Shown in pieces: positions 12,399 to 24,489 of a stretch of 64,000 bases of DNA; positions within the stretch are counted from its first letter, which is position 1; every line of letters starts with the position of its first letter. The notes under the pieces were generated by a model. That model searched no databases, was not told the DNA's origin, and worked only from the letters and a program-made list of their open reading frames with translations. This DNA is from Rhodocollybia butyracea (lineage: Eukaryota; Basidiomycota; Agaricomycetes; Agaricales; Omphalotaceae): NCBI GenBank assembly GCA_015501585.1, contig JADNRY010000075.1:1-64000 (forward strand), in the 5' to 3' direction. The position numbers and the translations under genes are program-made.

Positions 12399-15002
12399 AT
12401 GTCAAGCCAAACAGATAGCTCATCTGATCATGCTGGATCGGTCAGTATTATACTGGTATTCGCTCAGTTATGTCTGCCAGCACTAATTCAAATTCTCTTG
12501 CTTGTTCTGCCTGTCAGATATGGAGTGCTGTGAAGTATGATTTCAGATTCTTCCAAATACTTCGTTTTCTGAATAATATTGAACGATAGATCCTCATTTT
12601 TCGCTAATGCAAATCGCTTTACCATAAACGGAGCAACCTTTCAACTATTTTGTGGATCAGAAGGTATGTGCTCTATGAAGGCAGTTGTCTTTGTTTAAAG
12701 TACCTTTAAGGTAGTGAACCTGGGCAAGCGATTTATGTTGATGGGATTCCTGTGGTGAGCATTAAATGCTGCGCTGATTAAGTGTTGCGTTTAACTTTAA
12801 CTACGAGATCCCTCGAATACACCTTGAAGAACAAATACGCGAACGAAAAGGGTCACGGTTTTCAATTGCCACGATACCCTTCTCAGAGAAAAAGGTAATT
12901 GTTCAGGTATTCGAAGGTCCCCAAGCAAATCAAGTGGGTAATTGACTGAGCGCTCTCCGGGTGCTCCAGCCCTGCCGGCCAAGTAATGTACTGACATACA
13001 ATCTCAGTTGTGGAAAGAAACACTGCGTTATTCTCGATGTATGGTGTAAGTGTGGATGCTTTGCAGCCGAGACATAACAGCCATTCATAATTAACCGACA
13101 GAAATGCGCATATCCTTGGCATTGTTGGGATATCAAAACCCGCTGCCTCTGATGATGATGTGCACTATATCGCATTTGGCGGACGTGCGTTTTCTGCAGT
13201 CTTACCATTTTTTCTTGCTCACATATCTCACGCAGGCCATGAAAATGATTCGCATTATCTACTCGCGGAGGCGTTGCGGAAAGGCGACAAAGAGATAACA
13301 ACAATAGGATCACAGATAGTGAATAAAAATTCTGTGCATATTCTCTGCCGTGCTAACAACATATTCCACAACTTAATAGGTGTACGGAGCTTCGGTGAAA
13401 ATCTTTCTATTGTGCATCTTCCACTATTCATTTTATGGAAATCTGGGTTGACGTACTTAGTCTGGACTGGATTACCTTTTTTCAAGCCGGATCATCTCTG
13501 TGGAAGATATCAAAAGCACAGTATGTTGACTTCGGCCCTCCATTAAAAATGGCGACCATTCACTCTGCTTCAGAATTTCGAGGTATTCTCTGACAGGCAT
13601 GGACACACTGCAATTGTTTTTGCACCAGATATCTTGCCTAAGGCTCCAGATTTTACAGTGGCAAACACAAAGTCAGTTTTGGATTCTTTGATCTTAGAGG
13701 TACGCTGCACATCATCCCTCTGGTACATTAGCGTATCTGATTCTCTCCGATCTTACATATAGGTTTTCAAAGAAGCAAATTATGTCATCTACAGTGAGTT
13801 GGCGATGATGACGCAAGAACATTGCAATGGGAGGTTATGTCTTTTACAGGAGAGAAAGTCGAACGGCACGATGATGATCTCCAAAGTAACGAAGATCTTG
13901 AAAGAAATCATGCCACTGGAATCTCACCTCGACACCATTCCCAACTAAATTCCGGAAATAGCACTAGCACCCAGGATACTGAGAGCAATATGGACGCAAA
14001 TCCAGCCAGTATCACGGTTTGTCGGAGGGAGATTGTTTGGAGGTCTCTCAATTCCGATCTGGCTTTATCAGAAATATCCAAACTTTACCGAGACCTACTG
14101 CGCATCCACTCATCTCTTGACAACACTGGCCAATATTTGATTGATTTCCCCCGCCGCTCTGGCGAAAGAAAGTCTGCAACCCAGCATAGATGCAAAGGTT
14201 ACATTCGCGAGGAAATTACCCTCACTCCAGATGCATTCTGCAATAGTGTTTCTGTTTTTGAAAAACCATCGCTCAATGAAATTTGTGGGATGTGTGGCGA
14301 GGTTGTGCAGTATCAGGAATCAGGTGAATCAGAAGATGGGGAAGCTGCGGGCAACGGGGAACCCAATAGTGAAGGGAGCCCGTTGATTGGTAAACAATGT
14401 GGTTTTCAACAGTCAACTGATGAACACTGACGCTCGCTTCAGTAAGAGGCCTAGCTGTGGCATTGAGCTGGCCTCTAATAGAGCCTGGTCGCACTTCTGC
14501 TCGGAAGAAACGGCCAATTATTTGCTTTGACATTGCATTCGACCCAAGGAAGAGCAGGGGAGTGACCGTGCAAGCCTTTCCTGATGTAGCGCATAGAGTG
14601 GATATTCCCTCCGACACGATTAGATTACCCGCATCGTCGCACTGTATACTCACTGAGATGCAGATTTTCCTAGACGTGGAAGATTTTCGCCGTTGGCCTG
14701 TCAAAGTCAAGCGTAAAAGTGGTATCAGATGCCTGGATGTTTTTTACACTATCTACGAGACGTTTCAACGTACCCTGAACCCAGAGGACATTCGTTCTTT
14801 CGGTGAGGTTCATATCAAGTGTTGCGAGAGGTTTTGCTAACAGTATTGCATCGATTCACCAGGATTACCGCTATATAATAGGCAGCATGGTACTATGCGG
14901 CGGGTTGATCTTCTACGAGGCAGACGTTTCTTCCGTGGTATCGTACGATCTGGGGAGGATTGGATGTTGCTGCTGGACGATTATACATCTTCACAACATT
15001 AA
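12399..15002 (+). CDS. Agaricomycete orphan protein with C-terminal DUF6699
   Basis: Start ATG at 12399 (MSSQTDSSSDHAGS, exon to 12440), then a 17-nt exon (12518-12534) and an exon from 12590 encoding SSFFANANRFTINGATFQLF, a motif typical of a large Agaricomycete family of unknown function. Further exons carry NAHILGIVGISKPAA, LLAEALRKGDKE, NFEVFSDRHGHTAIVF, VFKEANYVIYR and HRCKGYIREEITLTP with a CGMCGEV knuckle. A GT-AG intron at 14390-14442 joins this part in phase to a C-terminal domain (CFDIAFDP, LDVFYTIYETFQRTL, then RRVDLLRGRRFFRGIVRSGED) that I assign to DUF6699. The last intron is about 14807-14862 and the stop is at 15002. Exons between 13190 and 13580 are not fully resolved. Function unknown. 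Confidence 0.6.
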
Positions 15003-15786
15003 CGATTGCAATTTATCCCACACAACTCCTAAATTTATACGGTGGGTGTTTCATTGGAAACAAGATCCGAACACTAATCTTTGTACAATTGACATTTTAA
15101 CACAAGGTTTAGCTGGGCATGTGGACTTGTTTGTTTGTTGTAGGATGTATAATTTTGTTCATTTGTTTGTTTACTACTCTTCCTATCTCCATCTTTCCTT
15201 TTTTTTTCTTCTTTTTTTCACGTGCATCCCCCACCCCACTCACCAATTCGCATCGCTTGTGTTTCCCGTTGTTTCTGTCCCCCATCGTCCCATATTTGCT
15301 GAGGCCTGTCTTTCACGGGCGGCGGCTGCCTCATCGCGTATGCTGAGGGCGGAGGTGACAGCGGCGGGGGTGGCAGCAGCAGCAACAGCGGCGTCGAGGG
15401 ATAAACAGGACCGCGTCGGGTTTCCTCCCAATATTTCAATTTTTGAATGATTTTGGATATTCTATTTTCTATAGAACAATGATAAGTAGACGCTATTAAT
15501 CAGCGCATCAAGCGGACACAAAGGGTTGCATAGGGTTGCATGTTATCCAAGACCGAAGGCGTACTCTACTTATCATTGATCCATGTGCTCCTCTAAATGA
15601 GTCTGAGTTAAACGAATTCTGCATTTCATTACTGCATTCAGCGACACATCGCTACCGAGTATTATACAACTTGAAATATACTGAAGGATTACATATGTGG
15701 CAAGACTAATAAGTATGAGTGAAAACAAAAAAGTGAAAATTAAACGGTCAATATCAGCAACAGCGTGAAACTTACCCTCAGCATCC
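15003..15786. other. Intergenic with pyrimidine tract and duplicated 3' flank
   Basis: 15190-15225 is a T/C-rich tract and 15345-15405 a GCG/GCA-rich tract; an alanine-rich minus-strand frame there is probably chance. From about 15445 the sequence recurs near 24490 as the 3' flank of the orphan gene family described at 15787-16869. Confidence 0.5.
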
Positions 15787-16869
15787 CTAACCCTCACACC
15801 CAGCCATTGCAAGATTCCGCGGAAATGTAAGAGCAACTAAGTACCGGCTAAATTTTCTATCTGAGGGATTGCGAGATTGCCTGAATCAAGTAGCACTCAC
15901 AGTTCGTCAGCACGGCGTGTTCAAGAACAGCCGGCGGTTGATTGTTGATGTCTTTATGCGAAAAGCCAAAGACTATCAGGTAGAACGCAGCGTAGCGGAC
16001 ATATTCAGGAGACGATGCCTGTTCTTCTAATTCAAGAAACGTGGCCAAATGTGTTGCCGTGACCTTGCGAGCAACCCCATTTCTGGGGCTAGCAATGATA
16101 TCGCTAATCTGGAATACAAAGATATTAGATATTGAGAGAATGCGGATGGGGGGTGCAGGCGAAAAGTTTCAAAACCCAAAGTACGCACATTCTGTTCTAA
16201 CCATTTGCGATCTTCCTCGTTGATCAAACCGCTTGTTTTGAGTTTTGACGATGATAGGAAGTCGTATTTTCCAGCCGGTTGCACTGTCTGTGGTAAAGGG
16301 AAGGCCTTTTTGTAAGCGTTTCGGTCACTTGGGGTCTCCATATCTCTGCAGCGATGTCGCCGGTATATTCCAACAGCTCGATGAGCACGATCTTCATGAG
16401 AGAGGTTCTTGTCAAGGGAGTTAAACAGGATGGTCAGTTCGCTGACATCTTCTGGGGTGCAGAGCGATTGAGCGAGCGTTGGATACGATGTTTCCCAGAA
16501 AATGCGGCTTGCTGCACCTTTCGCCAGATGGCCGCGAAAGATAGGCTTGAGAGGCGTAATTGACGAGTGGACTAATCTCTTCAGCGATTCGAGTTCAGTC
16601 TTCAAAGAAGCGAGTTCAGCTGATAGCCACTTGTCAAAAGCGGCGGCTCTCTCGTCGTGGGCAGCGAAGACGATGGCGACAGCGAAGGGGACGGCGACAG
16701 CGACAGCTTCAGTGATGGCAATACGGATATCGGCGGCGATGGCTGCAGGGACGACGGCAGCGGTCTGAATTCCAGCTGACCTCTGGGCGGCGGCTCTTTC
16801 ATCCTCGGCGGCGAAGGCGGCGGCTACAGCAGTGTAGATTTCGACAGATTCGACAGATAAGTCCGACAT
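15787..16869 (-). CDS. Orphan three-exon gene, alanine-rich N-terminus (copy A)
   Basis: Exons 16189-16869, 15901-16108 and 15787-15836 join in phase with consensus donors to give 312 residues. Residues about 10-75 are alanine-rich and probably helical (AFAAEDERAAAQRS, AAIAADIRIAITEA), followed by a leucine-rich coiled-coil-like stretch (LSAELASLKTELESLKRLV). A globular part (FRGHLAKGAASRIFWETSYP, then KYDFLSSSKLKTSGLINEED) precedes exon 2 (VTATHLATFLELEEQASSPE). Related copies lie at 22730-23655 (broken) and 24490-24982 (truncated). No database family recognised. This is the only copy of the three that looks intact. Confidence 0.65.
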
Positions 16870-17038
16870 CTGGGTAAGGAGAGAAAGATAATTAAATCTG
16901 AAAGTCTGCTTGCATCATCCTTTTTCAATTTGATTTTTGCACAGCTTGTAACCGACGTGGTATAATCTCAAGGCAAGCGTGACTGGGACTAGCTGGGACT
17001 CTCTGGGACTGCATGATAACGAAAAGCACGAAGTTGTA

Positions 17039-17460
17039 CCTGCGGGACGATACCCATAGTCCCGGGCGGCGGTTTGTCCATTCCAGTTCTATCTTCGATA
17101 TTGGACCGGACAGAGCCAGAGGTACGACCACTGAGGCTAGCTAAGACGGAGAGCGTTGTGGATTTTCCGGAACTAATAATAACCATCCCTTCCACCAGGA
17201 CAAAGATCCCGTATTTCGTGAGCGTAAGATCAACTACAGCAGTGACAAGATCTTTCTTGGATCGAAAAAAGAGCAGTGTTAAAAGTCTTGTTTAGATTTT
17301 TGATAGAGATGGCAACGTCCGGAGGTAACAAGTTGGCAGCAGGCTCCAGCAGCGTTCCATCCTGGACCTTTACACCATGAGACTCGTTTTCGTTTAATGG
17401 GCATCATAAAACCTATTTTCGAGAAGAACAGCGAGGTAAGGTCAATCTAAAAGAAAAAAG
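17039..17460 (-). pseudogene. Fragment of ABCA-type NBD1
   Basis: The sequence aligns with 6642-7135 of the main transporter gene. It covers the end of the TM-NBD linker, the beta strand before Walker A and [12 protein letters not shown] through PPPGTMGIVPQ. The region around Walker A has lost the intron-exon structure and shows substitutions, and sequence similarity stops right after the Q-loop. It is a non-functional duplicate. It keeps ATGGGT at the site where the main gene reads ATGGT, so it records the older reading frame. Confidence 0.85.
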
Positions 17461-18408
17461 TTTTTATAGATTGAATCGACTTACATCGGCGTTCCGTAGA
17501 CTCGAACCAATCCCCTGCTAGAGTTGTGATGTGAAAATCACAGCCTCGGCAGAGGGACTGGAACTTAATTCGGCTGTTTTGTACGGTCGGATTTAAACCA
17601 CGTGCTTCTTTGTACTTTGTCGTTTCTCTAAATCCATAGTGTCCTCAAAGGCTCAAACTCGTCGTATGAACTCATGAAGATGCTCAAAATCTCGGACACG
17701 GCTGATCTCAGTCATCAAAGTGTCCAAAAGAAACGACTGGCTCGAGTCTAGGCGTTCCGTGCCCGGTTTATTACAACAAACAACAAAACCCCGGTATCTT
17801 ACTATCACTCACTCGCTCTACGCACAAACTTTGCTAACACTCGAGTAAGTCCTCACAGGATTGCAAAATCGCTTCGTCTGACAATGATACTTGCTATGAC
17901 CGTTAGAGCACTGCCAAGGAGGGCAGCAACGTCTATCTGACCTGATTTCAAGGCAGCCCAGGTACTTCAAGTAAAGCCGCACCCAAGACTGGTCGGACCA
18001 AGCTATTGGAGGTACCAGGAAAGCCAGACTCTGACGTATGTTTTCTCGAGCCTGGTACGTGCTTGAAAGGCATGTCCCAGGATCGAGAAAACATATGCTT
18101 AGCGTCGAGGAACATCAAATGTCGGCATGTTGTTTTATTGTGCGTCGAAGGACAGAAGCCTGTTGAAAGAGATCCACCTGCATCCTCGTTGTTTTAAACT
18201 ACGATACCTTGTTGCATAGACCCCCACAGCCTAAGTTCTACCCCGATTCGACGTCAAGCCACTCTTGGATTCAACACATCCTCTTTAACAACTTATCTGA
18301 TCTCGCCGATTGGGCGCTTACCGATAATTATGCTTATCAAAATCTCATTCTTCAGCCACCATTCCGCCACCAACTTTTTTCGAAATTCAACCGCTCGATG
18401 CCCAGCCT
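17461..18408. other. Duplicated upstream segment, no intact gene
   Basis: 17740-18300 repeats 8825-9480. A frame starting near 18227 (FYPDSTSSHSWIQHILFNNL) runs to a stop at about 18418 and may be a lost 5' exon of the gene to the right, but no ATG is seen for it. Confidence 0.5.
17740..18300. repeat. Duplicated segment (partner 8825-9480)
   Basis: It is the same segment as 8825-9480, with several internal deletions. It follows the ABC NBD1 fragment in the same relative orientation as in the main locus. Confidence 0.85.
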
Positions 18409-19758
18409 GTGTCAATAATAGAAATCTTCCATCACACAGCGGGACAGCGTTTCCTTGTACTTTGTGCAAGGGACTGCCCTAACGAAGCTCGTCGCCCTTC
18501 AGGAGTATTAGGACTTCCAACGGCTCTCATCGACATCGTCGACGCCTGTCGCATTCTAACCGGCGTGTACGAAGCACGCTACTCTTTTCGTTTCGTTGGA
18601 AAACACGACAACTGCTGCGTGGAAGGCGAACTGTCACCGGAGGGGCGATATTCCTTGTCCATTGTCGACCAAGACAAGAATCTGCTCGAATACGGTCTCT
18701 ATGAAAACTTCTACACCCGGCGACCGCCAACCCATGCGGAAGTGCCTAGTCATTGGTTCACCGTGTCCTCTCCCCAGCCCCCTATCAATGGTGCCAAGGG
18801 TCTTCCAGATTGGGCCTTATTATCTATAACGGAGGACTACGCTGACATGCGGTACCATATGAGCAAGATGGCGAAAGACGCCGATGGATACCAGTGCGCG
18901 CTTACTCGCGTCTCTAGCCCCGCCGCTGCAGAAGGAGCTCATGTGGTGCCTACAGATGAAGACGATTTCGTGAGTCTCATAAATCCATTCAATAAAAGTT
19001 GTTTCATCTCATAAACACACACTATGTAGAACGTGATATCGCCGAACAACTAAATCCCGCATGTCCTTCTCCACCCACTCTTCCGCACTACCAGAAAATC
19101 CACGATATCCGGAACTATCTCACTCTGGCCCACATCTATCGTCCATGGGATGAATTCATCATCGTCTTTTACCCCATTCTCCCCGGCGAATATTACACCT
19201 TTTTCGTTGGCCCCACGGATGGCCACGACAGCTTCTATCATCATGCGAAGCTGTGCCTTGCTGACCGCACAGACCCGTATCTTCTCTATGTACGCTTCGC
19301 GCATATGATATTTCGCTACAAAATCGATATCTCTGGTGTATTGGAACCTTCTGACGCTCTTCCTGAGCTTGTGCGCGGGGAACAGCAGTCAACGAAGAAG
19401 GGGAAAACAAGAGACCTGGCAGGTGATGACTTGCGTATGGATCGCGGAGAGGACAATGATGAGAGTGAGGATGAGAGTGAGACTTTCGAGTCAGAAGGCC
19501 CAATCGCCTTCCAGATGCTATTCAAAGAGGCAGAAGGTGTGTCAAAGTGTCACTAATTGAAGTAAATTATCCTAAGTTCTAACTATGTTTTAGCCCAAGG
19601 AAAGGAGCTTTCTGTAGACATGGAGAATCTCGTAGGCTCGTATCACCCCGACAGGAAACGCATCGTGCAGACCGCCGCCAAGTATCTCGAACACCATCCT
19701 GCCGTCGGACTTCGTCCAGAATCTGTCCTTTCATATCCTGTTGTGCATATCTCGTAGT
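18409..19758 (+). CDS. Hypothetical protein, start unresolved
   Basis: Three coding segments: about 18409-18969 (AGQRFLVLCARDCPNEARRP, RYSLSIVDQDKNLLEYGLYE), 19030 to about 19536 (LAHIYRPWDEFIIVFYPILP, then an acidic tail EDNDESEDESETFESEG) and 19593-19758 (ENLVGSYHPDRKRIVQTAAK to a stop). The open frame extends upstream without an ATG, so the start is not known. The best donor of intron 1 (GTGAGT at 18970) and the acceptor at 19029 do not agree in phase with the downstream frame; a weak donor at 18975 would fix this. The last joint (GAAG|GTGTGT ... TTTTAG) is in phase. No family recognised. It may be a decaying gene. Confidence 0.45.
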
Positions 19759-19913
19759 CGTTTTCTTCGCGTTGCGTGTACTTTTCAGGTGACCGTGACG
19801 TCACTAGACACACGGCCCAAACGGCAATAAATAACTGCTTGCTTCAAGCATTTAACAACGCCCCTAAGATACTCGTATCTCCCCTCACCATCCACTCATT
19901 TCATCATATCTCA

Positions 19914-21010
19914 ATGGCTAATAACGACGACATATTCGCTATCGGCAACACCATCTCTGTCCGAACGGACCAAAACACCATACAAGCCTATACCATCATC
20001 AACGCCTTTCTTCCATTCACAAAAAGCGTCGTACTCGTCGCCCGACCCGTAGATCAAACAAACCCAAGCGACGACGTAGTTTTCAAGATCTATGATCCTC
20101 GCTTTCTCGACGAGAGAGCATTGACTTACAAATCCTTTACTCTGCCCTGGAACCTCCATACCGAACACGCAGCCGCTGCATCTGGTGCAGAATTAGCTTC
20201 CCTGGAAGACGAAGACCTACAAAAGAAAACCGAATTTGGGCCCAGATCCATGCCTGACGACCTTGAAGCCTAAATGCACTGAAGACCCTATGGGAGGGAT
20301 GGTTTTACCGATTATCGATGCAGTGCTATGAAGCGGAACGAGGGGCATATGGGAATCTGGTGCATCTTCAAGGATCTGTAATACCAGGGTTTATAGGTTC
20401 TGGGTATCTGGAACTCCCAGAAGAACGGGCAATCGATGTTCCGCTCATTATCCCGGAATATATCCCTGATAGTGTTACGCTTCATGATGTCCCGTCGTCT
20501 GTCGTTCGAGCCATCAATACCACAAACACTTCTTTCTCTGTCCTTACAGCTGTCGACACTAATGTAGATGATGCCGCCATTGAGGATGCTGAAGAGGACG
20601 AGTCCGAGTCCGACGTCAAGACAGGTGTTAGAGCCCAGAACATTCTTCCTTCCTCCGTCCTCAAAGCTGTTGACACTAATGTCGAAACCATCACTGTCGG
20701 GGACGACTCGTCTAGTCCCAAGGTCAACACAGGTGTCCCGTGGTTAGACTATCGAGGGCGTAGACAGTCTCGTAGAACACGGCGTAATCCACGGTGACCT
20801 GCATCTCAGAAATATTCTGCTCACTCCGCAGTCTTGCCCACAGCGAGCGGTGTTGATTGATTTTGGGTGTGCCCTGCTCAAGCAAGACGCGGTAGACAGA
20901 TGGGGAATTAAATGTAGCCAATGGGATGATAGTAGGACGATACGATTTTGGTTGAAGAGGCAAGGCCTCAAGCTGGCTGGTATCGAACAAAGTCCTTTTA
21001 TCTGTTCTTA
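19914..21010 (+). pseudogene. Protein-kinase-like gene, frameshifted
   Basis: ATG at 19914 opens an N-lobe-like part with FKIYDPRFLDERA and PWNLHTEHAAAASG, typical of basidiomycete kinase-like proteins. After about 20270 the frame shifts with no room for an intron, then reads FYRLSMQCYEAERGAYGNL and IPEYIPDSVTLHDV. A tandemly repeated acidic insert follows (units containing AVDTNV and KTGV or VNTGV). A further shift, or a very short 34-nt intron at 20723-20756, leads to the catalytic loop HGDLHLRNIL (about 20793) and the metal-binding DFG (about 20860), ending at 21010. Both the HxD and DFG motifs are present. The first frameshift makes it a likely pseudogene. Confidence 0.65.
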
Positions 21011-21683
21011 GGAATCATAACGGTTAGTTTACCTAGTCCGGTATATTGACAAGAAGGATTATGGACAAGAAGGGTTACAAGGGTTAGTAGCTCTGCTCTT
21101 TGAACATAGTTGCCACACAACCGTATGTGTGTAACGAGTGGGAGACTAAGTCCAGACAACAGAATGGTTTGTAGGGCAAATGATCTATCTTTGATAGCAG
21201 TCTGAGTTTAGTCCTTGGGGACAAGTTGGACAGGAGCAAATTATGTGATGGCTTACCGTTAATGTCCCCAAGTTGCATGTTGAAACCTTCGAGCCGGCGA
21301 CAGGACTGGTACTCCTGAGTTTAGCAATACACCTTTTCATCCGCAGTCGACACTTCACGTGTGAATTCTAGTTTGTAACTTGGTCTAATCCCAACCTATT
21401 TTGGAGTGCGAGTCGACTATATTAGACTTTTGCATGTGGAGGTTTTGGGCCATGCCATCGTGTCGGCAGATGGCCGGTTCAGTTGCCATTGCATGGCCAT
21501 CACTGTTATCCGCGATGGCCAATTAATTCCTCGTCGTATAAGTATGGAGCCAGTACATCGGATTTTGCCTAACCCCGACAGATACTTGGATACAGCTTTG
21601 CATTATCCGCAGCAGGACCGAACATGAAAAACAGCTCTTTAAAAAGCTCAACTTGAAGTCAGCACCGGACCGCACCACTCACA
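21011..21683. other. Intergenic, nothing recognised
   Basis: No supported coding region, repeat or RNA gene. The last 100 nt form the upstream region of the DUF6593 copy at 21684. Confidence 0.4.
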
Positions 21684-22420
21684 ATGGCCTCGACTAACGA
21701 AGACACCCCCTTGACCCTTACCCTCACTCCCGACAACCCATCTAACACCAGCATCAGTAATGCCGCAGATGGCGCGCTCTTCTACCGCGTCGTCACCGAA
21801 TTGGAATCTACGACTGCAGTGACAACCGTTTCGTCTGCCGCGGGAGAAACTATCGCTTCGTGGAAGTGGAGAGACACTCGGTCCGATAAGCTTACGCTCG
21901 GGAACGCAGCTCCAATATCGATGAGTGCTGGTTGAAGAAGAGTCTAATCCCATTCAATGAGTGAGTGTATTTTTACTTCCATTTTTATCCCCTTCCTTGA
22001 CACATTTCCGGAATTTATAGCACCACGACATTCTCCAGCCCCACCAATGGTAAAGAATTCCAATGGAAAGGACGCACGGTATCTACAAACATCGCATATA
22101 ACCTCAGAGTATCTATACTCACGCGCCTCTCATCTACTTAGCTCTTTTCAAAGGACGATAAAACACATCCAATCGCTACCTTCTCCCCAACTCAACGGAT
22201 ACCCCGGTCACGGCTTACCCCCGAGGAATAGAAACTGGACCACACTACACACCAGCGAAACTCGTCATTTTGGATGCACGAGGAGAAGAAGCACTCGATT
22301 TTGCTGTTGTGTCGTTGTTGGTCCTTGAGCGGCAGAGGAGGACGATGGATAACTCAACGAAGAACCATATAGACAGTGTCAATTCAGCTTCACGAGCAGG
22401 AATAGTCCAAGGGTTCTGAG
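21684..22420 (+). pseudogene. DUF6593 gene, copy 1, two 1-nt deletions
   Basis: Starts MASTNEDTPLTLTLTPDNPS, the hallmark N-terminus of the basidiomycete DUF6593 family, and continues through LFYRVVTE and IASWKWRDTRSDKLTLGNAA. Against the intact copy at 31592-32323, one base is missing at about 21928 (AGTGCTGG instead of AGTGCGTGG), which stops the frame. A second base is missing at about 22225 in exon 3. Intron positions match the intact copy, with exon 2 around 22020-22078. The 3' end is involved in a 120-bp tandem duplication. Confidence 0.8.
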
Positions 22421-22539
22421 TTGAACGGATTCGGATTCTATTATATAGTTCTTAGAGGAGGACGATGGATAACTCAACGAAGAACAATATAGACGGTGTC
22501 AATTCAGCTTCACGAGCAGGAATAGTCCAAGGGTTCTGA
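22334..22539. repeat. Tandem duplication, 86-bp unit at 120-bp spacing
   Basis: 22334-22419 and 22454-22539 are nearly identical (a few mismatches) and separated by 34 nt. The unit holds the last codons of the DUF6593 pseudogene and its 3' flank, so the copying happened after the gene arrived here. Confidence 0.9.
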
Positions 22540-22729
22540 TCTATTTACACACTTCTCAGCTCTTAAACAGTTTTCAACCTCCTTGTTGAACGGATTTTAT
22601 TATATCCAGTGACCGTTTGAATGTAATAATTATCTTCGAAGAATTGCGGAAGAAGAGAGAAAGTGATCGGTCGATATGTTCGAAGTTCGAGCGGCTGCCC
22701 GCTAGCCACGGTATGTGATGAAGACACCC

Positions 22730-23655
22730 AGCAACAATGTGCAACTCGCCCTCAGCAGCCCTGGTCCTTACCCAGAGAGCCACTACCAGCTAGATCTTGT
22801 CTTTGAGGAATCATAAGATTGTCTGGAAACTAGGTACTCACAGTATGGCATTTTGATTGGCTGATGATTGTTTTTCAACATCTTCATAGGAAAATCCAAA
22901 AGTTTTGAGGTATAGTGCAGCATAGTGGGCATAGTCAGGAGACGATGCCTGTTGTTCTGATTCAAGGAATATAGCCAACTCTGTTGCCGTGACCTTGTAT
23001 TCATTTCTGGCGCTAGCAATATCGTTAACCTGTAATGCGGAATATTGAGCAGAATACAAGTGAATGTTTCAAACATACGCACGTTCTTCTCTAACCATTT
23101 CCGATGCTCTTCTTTTATTCTCCCACCAGCTTTGACCTTCGACTCGGAGAGGAAGCTATATCTTGCACTTGGTTGGGGTTGTGGCGGAGGGAACGCTTTG
23201 TTCCAAGCTTCGAAGTCACTTTGCAGGTCTTTCTGTGGGATCATATCATCCAACGGAAACAGTAGGTTATGGTGCAGACGGAATATCCTAACAGCTGCAG
23301 AGATACGATCTCTACGGTAGGTCTTTCCGTCGAGAGAGTCGTACAAGGCTGTCAGTTCAATGAACTGTTCCGGAGTGGAAAGCGTTCGGGCGAGCGTTGG
23401 TTCAAAGGTCTCCCAGAAAATCCGGCTGGCTGCACCTTTCGCAAGATGGCTGCGCAGAATAGATTTGAGAGGGGCTAAGAGGAAGGTTGATTTTTTTTAA
23501 TGAATCAATTTCTGTGCGCAAAAGAGCAATTTCATCAGCTTTGGCTCTCTCAACATCAGCTGATATCCGTTCTTCGATTGCAGCGAGGGAGTTATGGACA
23601 GCAGTGGCGATGGCGGTGGTAATAACAGCTTGGGTTTGAGGTAGGTAGGTAGGTA
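22730..23655 (-). pseudogene. Orphan gene copy B, 5'-truncated and frameshifted
   Basis: Homolog of the gene at 15787-16869. Exon 1 keeps EERISADVERAKADEIALLR, AKGAASRIFWETFEP and SARYSFLSESKVKAGGRIKE, and exon 2 keeps VTATELAIFLESEQQASSPD. The frame shifts inside a homopolymer A run at about 23495 (T run on the plus strand). The normal N-terminus is missing: homology stops at about 23640 at a GGTA microsatellite next to a repeat element. It is probably non-functional, unless the homopolymer is a sequencing error and a new start is used. Confidence 0.65.
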
Positions 23656-23775
23656 GGTTTAACCGGCACGGTCCCATTTAGAAACAGCCGGGTTCCACGC
23701 TACACATATTGCGCCTGGGATATGTGCCGCGGGCATCTAACCTCAACGCTGCTGTGTTGAGAGGCTGGTTTCTCC
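23638..23775 (+). repeat. Microsatellite plus left arm of an inverted repeat
   Basis: A (GGTA)n tract at about 23638-23658 abuts a sequence of about 115 nt. That sequence matches the reverse complement of about 27615-27745, with shared runs such as CCCATTTAG followed by GCCGGG and GCGCC. Identity is moderate. The motif is familiar to me as a dispersed Agaricomycete repeat, but I cannot name it. Confidence 0.55.
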
Positions 23776-24489
23776 GGACGCACAACGCTGATGTTAGACA
23801 CGATAAAGAGATGTCACTATAGAAGTGAACTGAGGCGCTCTACTAATATAAGGGCCGTGGGGGCTAACGACATTCGGCTGTTTGCATCATTAATCGTCAA
23901 GATACAGTGCACCAGTCTACCATATGGTCTTCACAGGGACACTTAATCCAATGGCCCAGCATCCATTTCTTCACTTAGCAACCTTTGCAAGGACAACACA
24001 AACTTTTCACTAACTTTATCATTAGATGGGTTGGGTGCAGTGAATGATTTGAGTCGGTCTCGGTATATTCAGAAAGGAATGATATGGAACGTTTCCGTGT
24101 GATGCTAACGGTTACTGGAGATGTTTATACAATATTTCCAAACTTTTCGGAAGTCCCATATCGTTGTAGAAGCTATTGATTACAGCCGACGATGCATGTG
24201 CAATGTTGACACGCAGTGAAAAGAAAGGGGCTAGTCCATTGGCGTCAACTACTACTTCCACATCGTCTAAGCCTGCGAAAAAATACTGCCTAAGGTCACA
24301 TATTGGCCTTTACGAGTCTATCTGTGCTATACCGAGTCCACATTTCACCATTTTCGAGCCCTTTTTCTCGTTAATGAGGTTTAGGCGCTCAAGGGATGAT
24401 GGTGGTAGGAGAGCGACCCTGGGTGGTGGAGGAGAAAGGCCTGACATGGGCGTAAAGATAGAAAAACAATTTGAAATTCACTTCCAATA
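23776..24489. other. Intergenic, nothing recognised
   Basis: No gene supported. It lies inside the segment bounded by the two inverted repeat arms. Confidence 0.4.

Noticed and set aside
15218..15450. Alanine-rich frames on the minus strand resembling the N-terminus of the orphan at 16869
   Set aside because: The similarity is only composition (GCG/GCA-rich DNA); no downstream coding part of that family follows here.
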